This document shows, one piece after another, positions 8,941 through 17,575 of a stretch of 64,000 nt of DNA. Position 1 is the stretch's first letter, and each line of letters opens with the position of its first letter. The notes beneath the pieces were generated by a model that saw nothing but the letters and a program-made list of their open reading frames with translations, did no database searches and had not been told where the DNA came from. The translations under genes and the position numbers were made by a program. Source of the stretch: Lysinibacillus sp. G4S2 (GTDB taxonomy: Bacteria > Bacillota > Bacilli > Bacillales_A > Planococcaceae); contig NZ_JAUCFJ010000002.1 in assembly GCF_030348505.1 (NCBI RefSeq), positions 1,926,001 to 1,990,000 of the forward strand, read 5' to 3'.

Positions 8941-10149
8941 TTATTGAACAGAAGTAGGGATAATTTGCTCGCTTTCACTTTTCCCTTTTGATCTTTTAAA
9001 AGCAACGACCATAGTAGAGATGGCTAAAGATACTGCAATAATAATTCCTAACGAGCTACTATTGCTTATTAGATTGTCTGAGCTTCCTCCAAAAATAATT
9101 GTGTAATAGCCATCAGCCCCGTAAGTTGCTGGAAGAAGAGAGGCTAGTTTATTGTAAAAATCAGATAGCATTGCTTGTGGAACAAGAACGCCTGATGTAA
9201 CAAGCTGTATCGAAAGGGCACAAATATTAAAAATCATACCAAGATTACCAAAAACTATGACAAAGGCTTGTGCCAAGCAGAGGAAAGCCCAGAACATTAA
9301 TGCTTGAAAAAGATAGATTGAGAAAAAGCTTTGTTCACTTGAAATATTAAAAAGATGCATTAAACCGATTGTTAAGAATGGAAGGGTAAGGGCTACACCA
9401 ATATTAATAATTTGCCGTGCTAGGAACAATTGCCATTTAGAAATTGTATTTTGCAGAAGTTGTGCAGCTTGCTGATGCTGCATAATCATTACCATTGCAC
9501 CAACAAACGACGAAATAATCACCATTAATGGCACAAAATTCGCAGCAAACTCTTTTACATTATTGGTTTTAATAATAGTAGAATCTATTGCACGATCCTT
9601 TACACTCATAATTGTTGAAGCGACGGTTTCGTTAATTTGTTGTGCTGTATTTTGTTCCATTGGGAGCTGTGAGAACTTTTGAGAAAATACCTCAACAGTC
9701 TTGCCTTGCTGTAAAGGATAAATATTGTGATTAATTTCCTCTGTTACTTGTTTAGCTACTCCTTCCATCATGTTTTTGGCGATGCTCGCATTTGCTTGAT
9801 TAATAGAGTAAATAATTTCAGCCTCTTTACCTGCTTGTAATTGACTCGTAAAGTCGTTCGGAATCTGAATAATCATATGGATAGTACGTTGGTTTAATTC
9901 CTGTTCAGCTTTATTTAGAGAGGTGAAATTTTTTATTGTAAAGGGCAGTGATGCTTGTATTTCGTTTGCTACCTGTTGCCCCAGCTCAGTATCTTCACTA
10001 ATTAGTCCGATTTGTAAATTTTCTACTCTGTCATTTACACCATCATACGCGGTCATCCAAACAGAAAAGAAGATTAGTTGAAATGCAACTGTGATGGCAA
10101 TGCCGATATATGTTTCTCGAATTTTAAATAAAGCTTGTAAACCTTTCAT
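8941..10149 (-). CDS. YhgE/Pip-like ABC-2 type membrane protein (putative exporter)
   Basis: This 402-residue protein has one N-terminal membrane segment (about 15-35), a 170-residue extracytoplasmic region, and a C-terminal block of about five membrane segments (205-385), the layout of the YhgE/Pip and ABC-2 permease superfamily. No ATPase partner is adjacent. It starts at an ATG with GGAGG 7 nt upstream. The TetR gene upstream on the same strand and a perfect 16-bp palindrome just before the site point to TetR-controlled export, as in the B. subtilis yhgD-yhgE pair (analogy). Confidence 0.75.
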   Translation of the reverse strand: MKGLQALFKIRETYIGIAITVAFQLIFFSVWMTAYDGVNDRVENLQIGLISEDTELGQQVANEIQASLPFTIKNFTSLNKAEQELNQRTIHMIIQIPNDFTSQLQAGKEAEIIYSINQANASIAKNMMEGVAKQVTEEINHNIYPLQQGKTVEVFSQKFSQLPMEQNTAQQINETVASTIMSVKDRAIDSTIIKTNNVKEFAANFVPLMVIISSFVGAMVMIMQHQQAAQLLQNTISKWQLFLARQIINIGVALTLPFLTIGLMHLFNISSEQSFFSIYLFQALMFWAFLCLAQAFVIVFGNLGMIFNICALSIQLVTSGVLVPQAMLSDFYNKLASLLPATYGADGYYTIIFGGSSDNLISNSSSLGIIIAVSLAISTMVVAFKRSKGKSESEQIIPTSVQ

Positions 10150-10166
10150 AAATAGACCTCCGATAT

Positions 10167-10182
10167 AAGTAAGTACTTACTT
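10167..10182. promoter_or_regulatory. TetR operator in front of the YhgE-like gene
   Basis: AAGTAAGTACTTACTT is a perfect 16-bp palindrome 18 bases before the exporter start. Its core AAGTAANNACTTAC recurs before the TetR gene itself. Confidence 0.65.
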
Positions 10183-10196
10183 GCATTTAAGGGAAA

Positions 10197-10232
10197 AATT
10201 TTTTCTAGGGAGCTAATCCCCTAGAAAAAATT
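10197..10232 (-). terminator. Terminator hairpin overlapping the tetR stop codon
   Basis: AATTTTTTCTAGGG and CCCCTAGAAAAAATT form a long stem covering the TAG stop of the TetR gene, with A and T tracts on both sides. It separates the regulator transcript from the exporter, which has its own operator. Confidence 0.6.
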
Positions 10233-10786
10233 GAAACGCTCGTTTTTAACAATTCTTCAATTGGCATATCAGACACGAGTGTCTCTAAGCGAGCCCGTGA
10301 CATGAAATGCCCGAAATTAATAGCAATCAATGATAACGCTGCTGCTTCCATATCAATTTCTCTAATTTTCCCTCTTTCATGCATTTCCTCAAAATAATGA
10401 ATTAGCTCATTTTTAATATGAAGTGGGATATTTGCAATTTCTTCATTAATTTCAGGGAATTGCATCGCTTCTTTAAAACCAATCATTACAAAGTCCTTAA
10501 TAGACATTAAAAAGTTAAAATGTTTAATGGAGAGATTTAACAAATCTGTTTCTAAATCCCATGTAATATTTTTATTGAGTTCGTGCTGCAAAAGCGGATA
10601 ATAGGAAAATTGCTCAATAATGGCTTTCAAAATCCCGCGCTTATTACCAAAATGGCGAAAAATTGTTACTTCATTGACCCCTGCTAATTCAGCGATTGAT
10701 TTCGTTGTTGCTGCGGTATATCCCTTCTCGCTGACAAGATGTAAAGCTGCTTCAATGATCTTTTCTGCAGTTCCTTTCGTTGACAA
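10205..10786 (-). CDS. TetR-family regulator of the adjacent exporter
   Basis: The DNA-binding domain is in the first 50 residues (ATTKSIAELAGVNEVTIFRHF). The TTG at 10786 is preferred: it has AAGGAAG upstream with good spacing and leaves the operator outside the gene. The ATG at 10804 and GTG at 10816 are upstream alternatives without a binding site, the latter inside the palindrome. The product is about 193 residues. It probably represses itself and the YhgE-like gene through matching operators at 10806-10820 and 10167-10182. Confidence 0.83.
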   Translation of the reverse strand: MSTKGTAEKIIEAALHLVSEKGYTAATTKSIAELAGVNEVTIFRHFGNKRGILKAIIEQFSYYPLLQHELNKNITWDLETDLLNLSIKHFNFLMSIKDFVMIGFKEAMQFPEINEEIANIPLHIKNELIHYFEEMHERGKIREIDMEAAALSLIAINFGHFMSRARLETLVSDMPIEELLKTSVSIFSRGLAP

Positions 10787-10805
10787 AAAAATACTTCCTT
10801 TCATG

Positions 10806-10820
10806 CAAGTAATCACTTAC
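10806..10820. promoter_or_regulatory. TetR operator in front of its own gene
   Basis: CAAGTAATCACTTAC carries AAGTAANNACTTAC, identical in its defined positions to the core of the palindrome at 10167-10182. Supports autoregulation. Confidence 0.55.
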
Positions 10821-10965
10821 ATACTAACATAGAGCAATTCCTTATACAACAAAAATATGAATATGCTAGAAAAAAGACAAGAAAGTCGCTTTGATGGATC
10901 AAAACTACAAGGTGCTACACTTAGAGTAAGGAAAGCTCTAGTAACTTATTATGAAAGGATCAACA

Positions 10966-11018
10966 TTGACAACTATATCGTCAGCTGATATATTTTTAAT
11001 GTATCGTCGGTCGATATA
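10966..11018 (+). promoter_or_regulatory. padR promoter with two overlapping operator copies
   Basis: TTGACA at 10966-10971 and TATATT at 10989-10994 are 17 bases apart. Two copies of TATCGTCRGYYGATATA (10976-10992 and 11002-11018), 26 bases apart, overlap the spacer and -10 and follow it; a third half-site GACGATATA is at 11025-11033. The arrangement fits autorepression by the PadR protein. Confidence 0.7.
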
Positions 11019-11048
11019 TTGTTTGACGATATAAAGGAGGGGAATTGT

Positions 11049-11372
11049 ATGTCGCAGGAGCATCCGCCGTTAACAGAGGGCGTTTATTATATTTTATTAG
11101 CTTTATTTGATGCAAGGCACGGTTATGGCATTATGCAATTGGTAGAGGAAATGAGCAATGGCCGAGTTCGACTTGGAGCTGGAACGATTTATGGTGCAAT
11201 CAAAACATTACTCGAGCGAGGGTGGATTGAGGCACTAGATGAAGATGGACGAAAAAAGGAATACATTATTACAGAGAGTGGAAAAAAAGTTGTGGAATAC
11301 GAAATTTTGAGATTAAGGGAACTTTTTGACAATGGCATCCGTATAACACAGGAGGATGGAACAAATGCATAA
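11049..11372 (+). CDS. PadR-family transcriptional regulator
   Basis: A 107-residue PadR winged-helix repressor (LTEGVYYILLALFDARHGYG and the LGAGTIYGAIKTLLERGW recognition region). The ATG at 11049 has AGGAGG at 8 nt; the open frame from 11019 lacks a site. It heads an operon with two DUF2812 genes and an ABC transporter pair, the common PadR-DUF2812 pairing in Bacillales, and overlaps the next gene by 8 bases. A tandem operator sits in its promoter. Confidence 0.9.
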   Translation: MSQEHPPLTEGVYYILLALFDARHGYGIMQLVEEMSNGRVRLGAGTIYGAIKTLLERGWIEALDEDGRKKEYIITESGKKVVEYEILRLRELFDNGIRITQEDGTNA

Positions 11373-11901
11373 ATATCGATTAGTCGTCAACCCGTACGAG
11401 ATTGAGCAATGGGTCAATGATATGGCTAGCCAAGGCTGGTATTTACAAAAATTCACTTGGTTTCGTTTTACATTCGAACGTGGTGAACCAGGTAGCTATA
11501 TTTACCGCCATGATGAATTGGAGAGATTTGGTGCCTCATACGAAGAAGAATACTTAGAATTTCTGAAATCCTCGGGAATAGAACAGGTAGACCGTTCTGG
11601 CAATTTTGTATTTTTTAGAAAGCCGGCATATGAAGGACCATTTGAACTATACACTGATAAAAAAACAAAAATCAGTAACCTTTCCAAAAAAGTTACAGTA
11701 CTATTATGGGTGATCTTGCTTAACTTAATGATCGGGATCATTGGGCTCAATGGGGATTTTTCAGAGTACGAAGTAGACTGGTTTGGGTTATCTCTTAATG
11801 TAATGAACATCTTTGTAGTTTTAGTATTTTCTATACCATTGTTCAAACTCATTCGATTACGAAAGCATTTAAAAAGAGACTTAGATGTTTTTACAGATTA
11901 A
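11365..11901 (+). CDS. DUF2812 domain membrane protein
   Basis: A 178-residue protein whose N-terminal 110 residues match DUF2812 (YEIEQWVNDMASQGWYLQKF; ERGEPGSYIYR) and whose C-terminus has two membrane segments (about 112-130 and 148-165) ending in a basic tail. The ATG at 11365 is 9 nt after the AGGAGG that lies inside the end of padR; the ATG at 11356 abuts that site. DUF2812 proteins are regularly encoded with PadR regulators; their job is unknown. A paralogue follows at 12482. Confidence 0.85.
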   Translation: MHKYRLVVNPYEIEQWVNDMASQGWYLQKFTWFRFTFERGEPGSYIYRHDELERFGASYEEEYLEFLKSSGIEQVDRSGNFVFFRKPAYEGPFELYTDKKTKISNLSKKVTVLLWVILLNLMIGIIGLNGDFSEYEVDWFGLSLNVMNIFVVLVFSIPLFKLIRLRKHLKRDLDVFTD

Positions 11902-11930
11902 AAAGGAGGATAAGTTTTCATATATTTTAA

Positions 11931-12237
11931 CAGGCGTGTTGATAAGGAAAAATAGGTTTATTATTGAGTGATTACAGGATTTTTTTGTCGTTATTTATCT
12001 AATATATACCAATTTTAACTGATTGTAGCATAGGTTTACTCGAGTGCACCTGTCGCTTTTCTTTCGACTCAGAGCAAAGCCTCCCACGGAAAAGCGAGAC
12101 AGAAGAGACCCTGCACGGAGCGAATGTTTTTTATGCGAAAGCGTAATGCTGACGTAGCGGCTCGACGCTCGCCTGCAGTGGAAATCTGAGTCTTCTAATT
12201 AATTAGGTTGGCTAAAAGTGGTTTATTAACACACCTG
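11931..12237. repeat. MITE-like element with inverted repeats and 9-bp target duplication
   Basis: The element begins CAGGCGTGTTGATAA and ends with TTATTAACACACCTG, which are inverted copies differing at two positions. ATATTTTAA occurs directly on both sides (11922-11930 and 12238-12246), a 9-bp target duplication. The interior is palindromic, with a single GCGAAAGCG-type unit and no coding frame. It splits the two DUF2812 genes of the operon. Its ends resemble those of the IS4-type element at 44388-45645, which also has a 9-bp duplication. Confidence 0.85.
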
Positions 12238-12481
12238 ATATTTTAACAATGGCAGCTTTGGTAAATATATTTATGGTTGTAAGGATACTTTAAGAAAAGA
12301 AGGAGCTACCATTAAATTTATTTCCTAGGAAATTAGAGAATTTTAAATATTTTTAAAATTCACCATCTTTATGTGAGGTATATTACTTTTTCATCCATTT
12401 AACCAACCATGTCGATGAATTTACTGGATATATTTTTAAAAATTTTAAGTTCATTTCTTTTAGAGTAAGTGAGGAGATTAC

Positions 12482-13003
12482 ATGAAAAAAAGAGTCTATC
12501 GAATTTTTCTAGATTATGAAAAAGAAGAGTCATGGGTCAATGATATGGCAGCTCATGGATGGAATCTTAAGAAAACAATTTTAGGTTACTTTGTATTTGA
12601 AAAAGGGGAACCTGGTCAATACATTTATCGCAGTGAATTAGTGAAAGGGAAAACGAAAGATTATTTCGAATTTTTAGAGGCAATGGATATTGAGTGTGTT
12701 TCCAAGTTTGCGGGTTGGGCCTATTATCGTAAAAAGGCATCAGAAGGACCATTTGAATTATTTTCGGATAATTCTTCGAAAATTCATTATCTACAAACAC
12801 TAAACCGTCTCTTTATTCCTCTAGCATTATTCAATCTTTTTATGAGCATTACTAACTTTTCACTCGGATTAACAGTAAACCTCTTAAATTCAGCTATGGG
12901 ATTTATTAACTTTTTAGTAGCAATGACTATGTGCATACTTATATTGAAAATTGAAAAGCGAAAAAAAGGATTGCAACAGGAATTACATATATTTGAAGGA
13001 TAG
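12482..13003 (+). CDS. DUF2812 domain membrane protein (paralogue)
   Basis: A 173-residue paralogue of the protein at 11365, sharing EESWVNDMAAHGWNLKK, EKGEPGQYIYR and the EGPFELFSD segment, then two membrane helices (about 105-122 and 130-150) and a basic tail. AGTGAGGAG precedes the ATG. It lies 12 bases before the ABC ATPase gene, so is co-transcribed with it. The repeat element at 11931 separates it from the first copy, so the tandem duplication may predate the insertion. Confidence 0.83.
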   Translation: MKKRVYRIFLDYEKEESWVNDMAAHGWNLKKTILGYFVFEKGEPGQYIYRSELVKGKTKDYFEFLEAMDIECVSKFAGWAYYRKKASEGPFELFSDNSSKIHYLQTLNRLFIPLALFNLFMSITNFSLGLTVNLLNSAMGFINFLVAMTMCILILKIEKRKKGLQQELHIFEG

Positions 13004-13015
13004 GGAGGACATAAG

Positions 13016-13921
13016 ATGACATTACAATTACAACATGTCACGAAGAAGTATAAAGATTTTACAGCAGTCAATGATCTAAATTTCACCATTGAGAAAGGAG
13101 AAATTTTTGGATTGATTGGACAAAACGGTGCTGGTAAAACGACAACGTTCCGTATGATCTTAGATTTACAGGAAACAACAGCCGGCACAATTACATGGGA
13201 TGGCAAGGCAGTTAATATTATAAACCGTGATGTTCTTGGTTATTTACCAGAGGAACGAGGGATTTTTCCAACGATGAAGGTAGAAGATCAGCTTTACTTT
13301 TTTGGCGAGCTACGTGGCATGAAAAAAGCTGAACTGAAAAAAGAAATTGATTTTTGGATTAACCGTTTCGAGCTTGAAGAAAGGCGAAAAGATAAAGCCG
13401 AGACATTGTCAAAAGGAAATCAACAAAAAGTACAATTAATAGCAAGCTTTATTCATAAGCCACAATTCTTAATTTTAGATGAGCCGTTTAGTGGTCTTGA
13501 TCCGGTAAATAAGGATTTACTAAAGGATGCTATTCTATTGTTAAAGGAACAAGGAACTACCATTTTATTCTCTAGTCACCAAATGGATAATGTTGAAGAG
13601 CTTTGTGACCATCTTTGTTTATTAAAACGCGGTGTTTCCCTTTTTTCAGGTAGTTTACTAGATTTAAAGAAACAATATGGCAAAATTAAACTGGCGGTTC
13701 GTACAGACTGGTCGACAACACAATTGTTGACACTTGAAGGCGTTAAAGATGTTCGAGTAGAAAAAGAGCAAACAGTGCTTACATTAGAAAATGAAAGTTT
13801 TGCACAGAGCATTTTTGACCAGCTTTCAAATGGGAAATACATTGAAAAATTCAGCTTAGATTATTTAACACTAGATGAAATTTTTAAAGATAAGGTAGGT
13901 GGCAACGTTGTCGAAGTTTAA
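13016..13921 (+). CDS. ABC transporter ATP-binding protein (YhaQ/NatA type, DUF4162 tail)
   Basis: This 301-residue ATPase drives export by the permease encoded next. Walker A GQNGAGKTT is near 35-43, the signature is the LSKGNQQK variant (about 131-138), Walker B ILDEP near 153, and the H-loop SSHQ follows. The last 80 residues form the DUF4162-like domain common in this branch. AGGGAGG lies 8 nt before the ATG. It overlaps the permease gene by about 23 bases. Substrate unknown; PadR control of the operon is likely. Confidence 0.9.
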   Translation: MTLQLQHVTKKYKDFTAVNDLNFTIEKGEIFGLIGQNGAGKTTTFRMILDLQETTAGTITWDGKAVNIINRDVLGYLPEERGIFPTMKVEDQLYFFGELRGMKKAELKKEIDFWINRFELEERRKDKAETLSKGNQQKVQLIASFIHKPQFLILDEPFSGLDPVNKDLLKDAILLLKEQGTTILFSSHQMDNVEELCDHLCLLKRGVSLFSGSLLDLKKQYGKIKLAVRTDWSTTQLLTLEGVKDVRVEKEQTVLTLENESFAQSIFDQLSNGKYIEKFSLDYLTLDEIFKDKVGGNVVEV

Positions 13922-15149
13922 TTTATTGATGAAACAATTATATAAATCAAAAATAAAGTCTAGATCCTTTGTGTTTATGACTTTACTGTACGTGGGCATT
14001 ATGTCCGTCGCCGTTTTTTGGTCGGATATTAAAGAGCTTTTTACAGGTAATGAAGAGGCGCAGAAAATTGCGATTGTGAATGAAACATCAGCGGATTTTA
14101 GTGAGATCTTTGTGTCAAACGAGGACATAAAATATGTTCAGGATGAAACGAATATAAAAGACTTAGAGAAAAAAGTTAAAGATGAGAAACTCGCAGCAAT
14201 TATTACAATAAGTGATGAAAAGGGTCAATTACATGCTGAAATTGCAACTTTTACTCCTTTAAAATTAAATGATCAATCAACGATTTCTTCATTATTGCAA
14301 TATGCAGGTAAAAATTATGCAGTTCAGCAGCTAGCGTTATCGCCAGAGCAGGCTGCTCAAATTATGGATGCACAAACAGTTATTTCGAATAAAAATTTAA
14401 ATGAAAAAACAGTAGGCGGTAAAAGTGAGGAAGAAAAACAATCAGGGTTAGTAGTATCATATGCAGTCGGAATTTTAATCTACTTCTTTATTTCTACTTT
14501 CCTATCAATGATTACAACTGAAATTGCTTCAGAAAAAGGTTCTCGAGCGATGGAAATGCTCTTAGTAAGTGTTAAGCCAGCTACCCATTTTAAAGCAAAA
14601 ATTGCGGGAGTATTACTACTTGCTTTAACACAGATGGGTATTATTGCAGTGGTATTTCTTATCTACGCGAAATTTGTGAAAGATGGAGCTGTTTGGGATA
14701 TGGCAGCCGGTATTGTAAAAGAACTTTCGGTTGGCTATGTCATATATGCTGTAGTATTCCTACTATTAACAATTATTCTTTACTTAATTATTGGAGCATT
14801 ATTTGGCTCGTTAGTTTCTAAAGTAGAGGAAGCTGGCCAAGTTTTAATGCCTGCAATTATTATTACAATGATGGGATTCTATGTAATGCTTTCAGGTATG
14901 GGCAATCCAGACACGATTTTCATTAAAATATTCTCTTATATACCGTTAACTTCTGGTATGGTTATGCCGATGCGTATTGGTGCAACAGATGTTGGAGTAA
15001 TGGTACCACTTATATCTTTAGGTATTTTAATAGCAACAATTATTGTGGCATACGTATTTAGTTTATCATTCTACAAACGCAGTGTGCTAACATATAGTAC
15101 AGGTGGCGTAATCCAAAAAATTAAAACGGTATTAAAAGTTACAACATGA
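13899..15149 (+). CDS. ABC transporter permease (YhaP/NatB type)
   Basis: A 416-residue ABC-2 permease: one N-terminal membrane segment, an extracytoplasmic domain of about 150 residues, then about five membrane segments with the conserved EIASEKGSRAMEMLL sequence before them. It partners the ATPase at 13016. The GTG at 13899 or the TTG at 13908 is the start; both lie inside the ATPase gene. A hairpin terminator follows. Confidence 0.87.
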   Translation: MATLSKFNLLMKQLYKSKIKSRSFVFMTLLYVGIMSVAVFWSDIKELFTGNEEAQKIAIVNETSADFSEIFVSNEDIKYVQDETNIKDLEKKVKDEKLAAIITISDEKGQLHAEIATFTPLKLNDQSTISSLLQYAGKNYAVQQLALSPEQAAQIMDAQTVISNKNLNEKTVGGKSEEEKQSGLVVSYAVGILIYFFISTFLSMITTEIASEKGSRAMEMLLVSVKPATHFKAKIAGVLLLALTQMGIIAVVFLIYAKFVKDGAVWDMAAGIVKELSVGYVIYAVVFLLLTIILYLIIGALFGSLVSKVEEAGQVLMPAIIITMMGFYVMLSGMGNPDTIFIKIFSYIPLTSGMVMPMRIGATDVGVMVPLISLGILIATIIVAYVFSLSFYKRSVLTYSTGGVIQKIKTVLKVTT

Positions 15150-15152
15150 TGA

Positions 15153-15186
15153 TAAAAGCAGCTACATGAGGTGGCTGCTTTTTTAA
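15153..15186 (+). terminator. Intrinsic terminator of the padR-DUF2812-ABC operon
   Basis: AAAGCAGCTAC pairs with GTGGCTGCTTT and is followed by a T run. Confidence 0.8.
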
Positions 15187-15431
15187 GTGCAAATATGCTA
15201 ATACTAGAAAACAATGTAAAGTATTTGGCGGATTCAGTCGAATTTTTAAATGAAACAAGCTATAATTTATGAAAAGGGTTGAAGCCATGTTATCTCAAGC
15301 AAAGATTGAAGCTTACAGTAACAACTACCAATATTAAAAGACTCTTATTTTGCAATGCTTGAATAAAACGAAACTTTTTCAGCTTTAAATCGTATGTAAT
15401 AAGAGAGATAAATCGCAGGGGGTAAAACTTT

Positions 15432-16607
15432 ATGTCTGAATTCGACAACGACCTATTTAAATCAAAAGATCCATTCGCATCAGAAAATCCATTGTTACAA
15501 CCGAATCCATTATTACAGATGGAGCAGGAACAAAAACAAAAACCTGTACTTGTTTCTGAGCAAGAGCTATCACAAATTGCTCAAAATCAACTTGCGTTGA
15601 AACAAGATCCCCAGGTTCATGCACTAGCACAAAAAATTGATGTTAAAGACCAAATTGCCATGTTAGAGCTTGGAAAAGAAACAGCAAATGGTATTTCTAC
15701 TTTTTCAGATAAAATGCTGGCAACGATGAAATCAAGTAAGCTTGAGGAATCAAGTGTATTATTAAACAATTTAAATAAAATTATGGATAAATTTGATCCT
15801 CAAGATTTTGCAGAGGATAAAAAAGGTGGCTTCCTTACTAAGTTATTTAGTAAAGGGAAGGAACAATTAGAAAAGTTTCTATCCAAGTATGACAGCATGA
15901 ATAAGGAAGTTGATGTCATTTTCCGTGAGGTTCAAAAATACGAAGGTGAAATGAAACGTAATACCATTGATCTTGAAAACTTATATGATCAAAACTTAAA
16001 CTACTTCCAAAGTTTAAGTAAATTTATTGCGGCAATTGAAGTGAAAACAGATGAGGTTCGTTCATCATTACCAGCACTTGAACAAAAAGCACAAACTGGT
16101 GATCAATTAGCAGCAATGGAATATGAAACGATGCTACGTGCAGTGGATTTACTAGAACAACGTCGTTATGATTTAGAAATGGCACAGCAAGTTTCATTCC
16201 AGTCTGCACCACAAATTCGTTTAATGCAGCAAGGTAATAACCATTTGATTGCTAAAATTAACTCTGCGTTTGTTACGACAATTCCTATATTCAAGCAAGG
16301 GCTTATCCATGCAGTAACGTTAAAACGTCAAAAGCTTATTTCTGATTCCATGGTTGAACTCGACCGACGTACAAATGAAATGCTTGTACGAAATGCAGAA
16401 AATATTAGTAAAAATAGTGTTAATATCGCGCGTGCTGCTGGTAGCCCAAGTATTAAAATCGAAACAATTGAAACGACATGGCAAACAATTATGTCCGGTA
16501 TTCAAGAAACGAAGCAAATTCAAGCAGAAACAGCGAGAAATCGTGAGGAAGGCCGTAAACGTATAGAACGCTTGCAGCTGGAATACGAAAAACTGAAAAA
16601 AATGTAA
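15432..16607 (+). CDS. Toxic anion resistance protein TelA
   Basis: The 391-residue TelA/KlaA-family protein (PF05816) is associated with tellurite and other stress resistance; its mechanism is not established. It is helical and soluble, with family segments such as LLEQRRYDLEMAQQVSFQSA and the terminal coiled coil ending in EKLKKM. GCAGGGGG precedes the ATG. It is monocistronic, between two terminators. In the 280-base gap before it, ATG 15287 opens a 16-codon frame with a fair site; I give it little weight. Confidence 0.88.
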   Translation: MSEFDNDLFKSKDPFASENPLLQPNPLLQMEQEQKQKPVLVSEQELSQIAQNQLALKQDPQVHALAQKIDVKDQIAMLELGKETANGISTFSDKMLATMKSSKLEESSVLLNNLNKIMDKFDPQDFAEDKKGGFLTKLFSKGKEQLEKFLSKYDSMNKEVDVIFREVQKYEGEMKRNTIDLENLYDQNLNYFQSLSKFIAAIEVKTDEVRSSLPALEQKAQTGDQLAAMEYETMLRAVDLLEQRRYDLEMAQQVSFQSAPQIRLMQQGNNHLIAKINSAFVTTIPIFKQGLIHAVTLKRQKLISDSMVELDRRTNEMLVRNAENISKNSVNIARAAGSPSIKIETIETTWQTIMSGIQETKQIQAETARNREEGRKRIERLQLEYEKLKKM

Positions 16608-16612
16608 TCTTG

Positions 16613-16650
16613 AAGCTTCTTGCATCTCTCTTACGCAAGAAGCTTTTTTT
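16613..16650 (+). terminator. Intrinsic terminator of telA
   Basis: AAGCTTCTTGC and GCAAGAAGCTT form a perfect 11-bp stem followed by five or more further T. Confidence 0.9.
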
Positions 16651-16770
16651 ATACAAATTAAGATGGTGGCGATTACCTGACACAAATGTCAAAATCCCTG
16701 CCAGAGTGATAATTTTCTGGAAGCTTCACATGATGTTTAACCCCAACATTGGAATAGAAGCTTATTTATT

Positions 16771-16799
16771 TTGACAAAATAACAATTACTCATTATGAT
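16771..16799 (+). promoter_or_regulatory. Sigma-A promoter of the short-peptide operon
   Basis: TTGACA at 16771-16776 and TATGAT at 16794-16799 are 17 bases apart, 44 bases before the start of the 20-codon ORF. Confidence 0.75.
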
Positions 16800-16842
16800 A
16801 AGTTGAATTACAATGATTATCAGAAATGAAGGAAGAGAAAAG

Positions 16843-16905
16843 ATGTTAAACAAAGCAGTACCATCACACGAACTATTTAGTAATGGAGTGAGGAAAAGAC
16901 TATGA
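16843..16905 (+). CDS. 20-residue leader peptide translationally coupled to next gene
   Basis: ATG 16843 has AAGGAAG with 7-nt spacing and opens a 20-codon frame (MLNKAVPSHELFSNG, ending RKRL) whose TGA overlaps the ATG of the following gene in an ATGA. A consensus promoter lies 44 bases upstream. The short length, good site and exact overlap suggest a real translated leader or coupling peptide. No homologue known to me. Confidence 0.55.
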   Translation: MLNKAVPSHELFSNGVRKRL

Positions 16906-17435
16906 AGAAAATGAATCCAACTACGTTATCGTGTGAACACTTGAAGGATGGAACGCTTGCCATTAATATGACAGAAAATCTTATGCTAGTATCGCAAAGT
17001 CGCTATCAGGAATTAATGCATATAGAAGAACTTTACAATACTATGCATACAGATATAGATAAAAAGCATCATTTTTTGGAGCAGGAGCGAAAAATTTTAA
17101 AGAAACAAAATATGCAGCTTGTGGAAGATATGCAAAAAGTGAAGCAGCAAAATGCAGTTTTGCAAAAGAAATTAACGGAATATAATTGCGTTGTCAATGA
17201 GCTGAAGGAGCTTCGTCAACAAAATACAGAACTATTAATTGAACTAAGTAAACATACAGCTTTGTCCAAGGAATCACTGTCAGGTCCACTCAAATCAATG
17301 ATACGGGATATGCGAGAACAGGGCGTAGGTATTAAAGAAATTCATATTCGTATTAAACGTCAAATTAATCCAGATATCAGTTATAGTATGGTGCGTAAAT
17401 ATATTTCAGAGCTAGAATCTGAAAATAAAGAGTAA
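16902..17435 (+). CDS. Coiled-coil protein with C-terminal HTH-like segment
   Basis: A 177-residue protein: residues 1-45 carry a small N-terminal motif, 50-125 form a long Gln/Lys/Glu-rich coiled coil, and 130-172 (KSMIRDMREQGVGIKEIHIR ... YSMVRKYISELE) look like a helix-turn-helix resembling resolvase-type HTH. I do not recognise a named family. A DNA-binding, dimerising role is inferred. GAGG is 8 nt before the ATG, and the start overlaps the TGA of the upstream 20-residue ORF. Confidence 0.7.
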   Translation: MKKMNPTTLSCEHLKDGTLAINMTENLMLVSQSRYQELMHIEELYNTMHTDIDKKHHFLEQERKILKKQNMQLVEDMQKVKQQNAVLQKKLTEYNCVVNELKELRQQNTELLIELSKHTALSKESLSGPLKSMIRDMREQGVGIKEIHIRIKRQINPDISYSMVRKYISELESENKE

Positions 17436-17575
17436 CGACAATGTCGACATTATTCAAATTCGGCATTTACAGTTTCCAAGCAAAGTCCTATAATTAGTCT
17501 ATTCTTTAAGATGTTAATTGTTAAATTTATGCTAAGTCATAATTGATACAAATAAGAGTAGGAGAGTTAGAGGCA

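Noticed and set aside
12787-13206. Minus-strand 139-residue ORF
   Set aside because: It is antisense to the DUF2812 and ABC ATPase genes, with Cys/Pro-rich shadow composition.
15287-15337. 16-codon ORF before telA
   Set aside because: It has a fair ribosome binding site but no conserved feature and no coupling to the next gene. Noted in the telA entry only.
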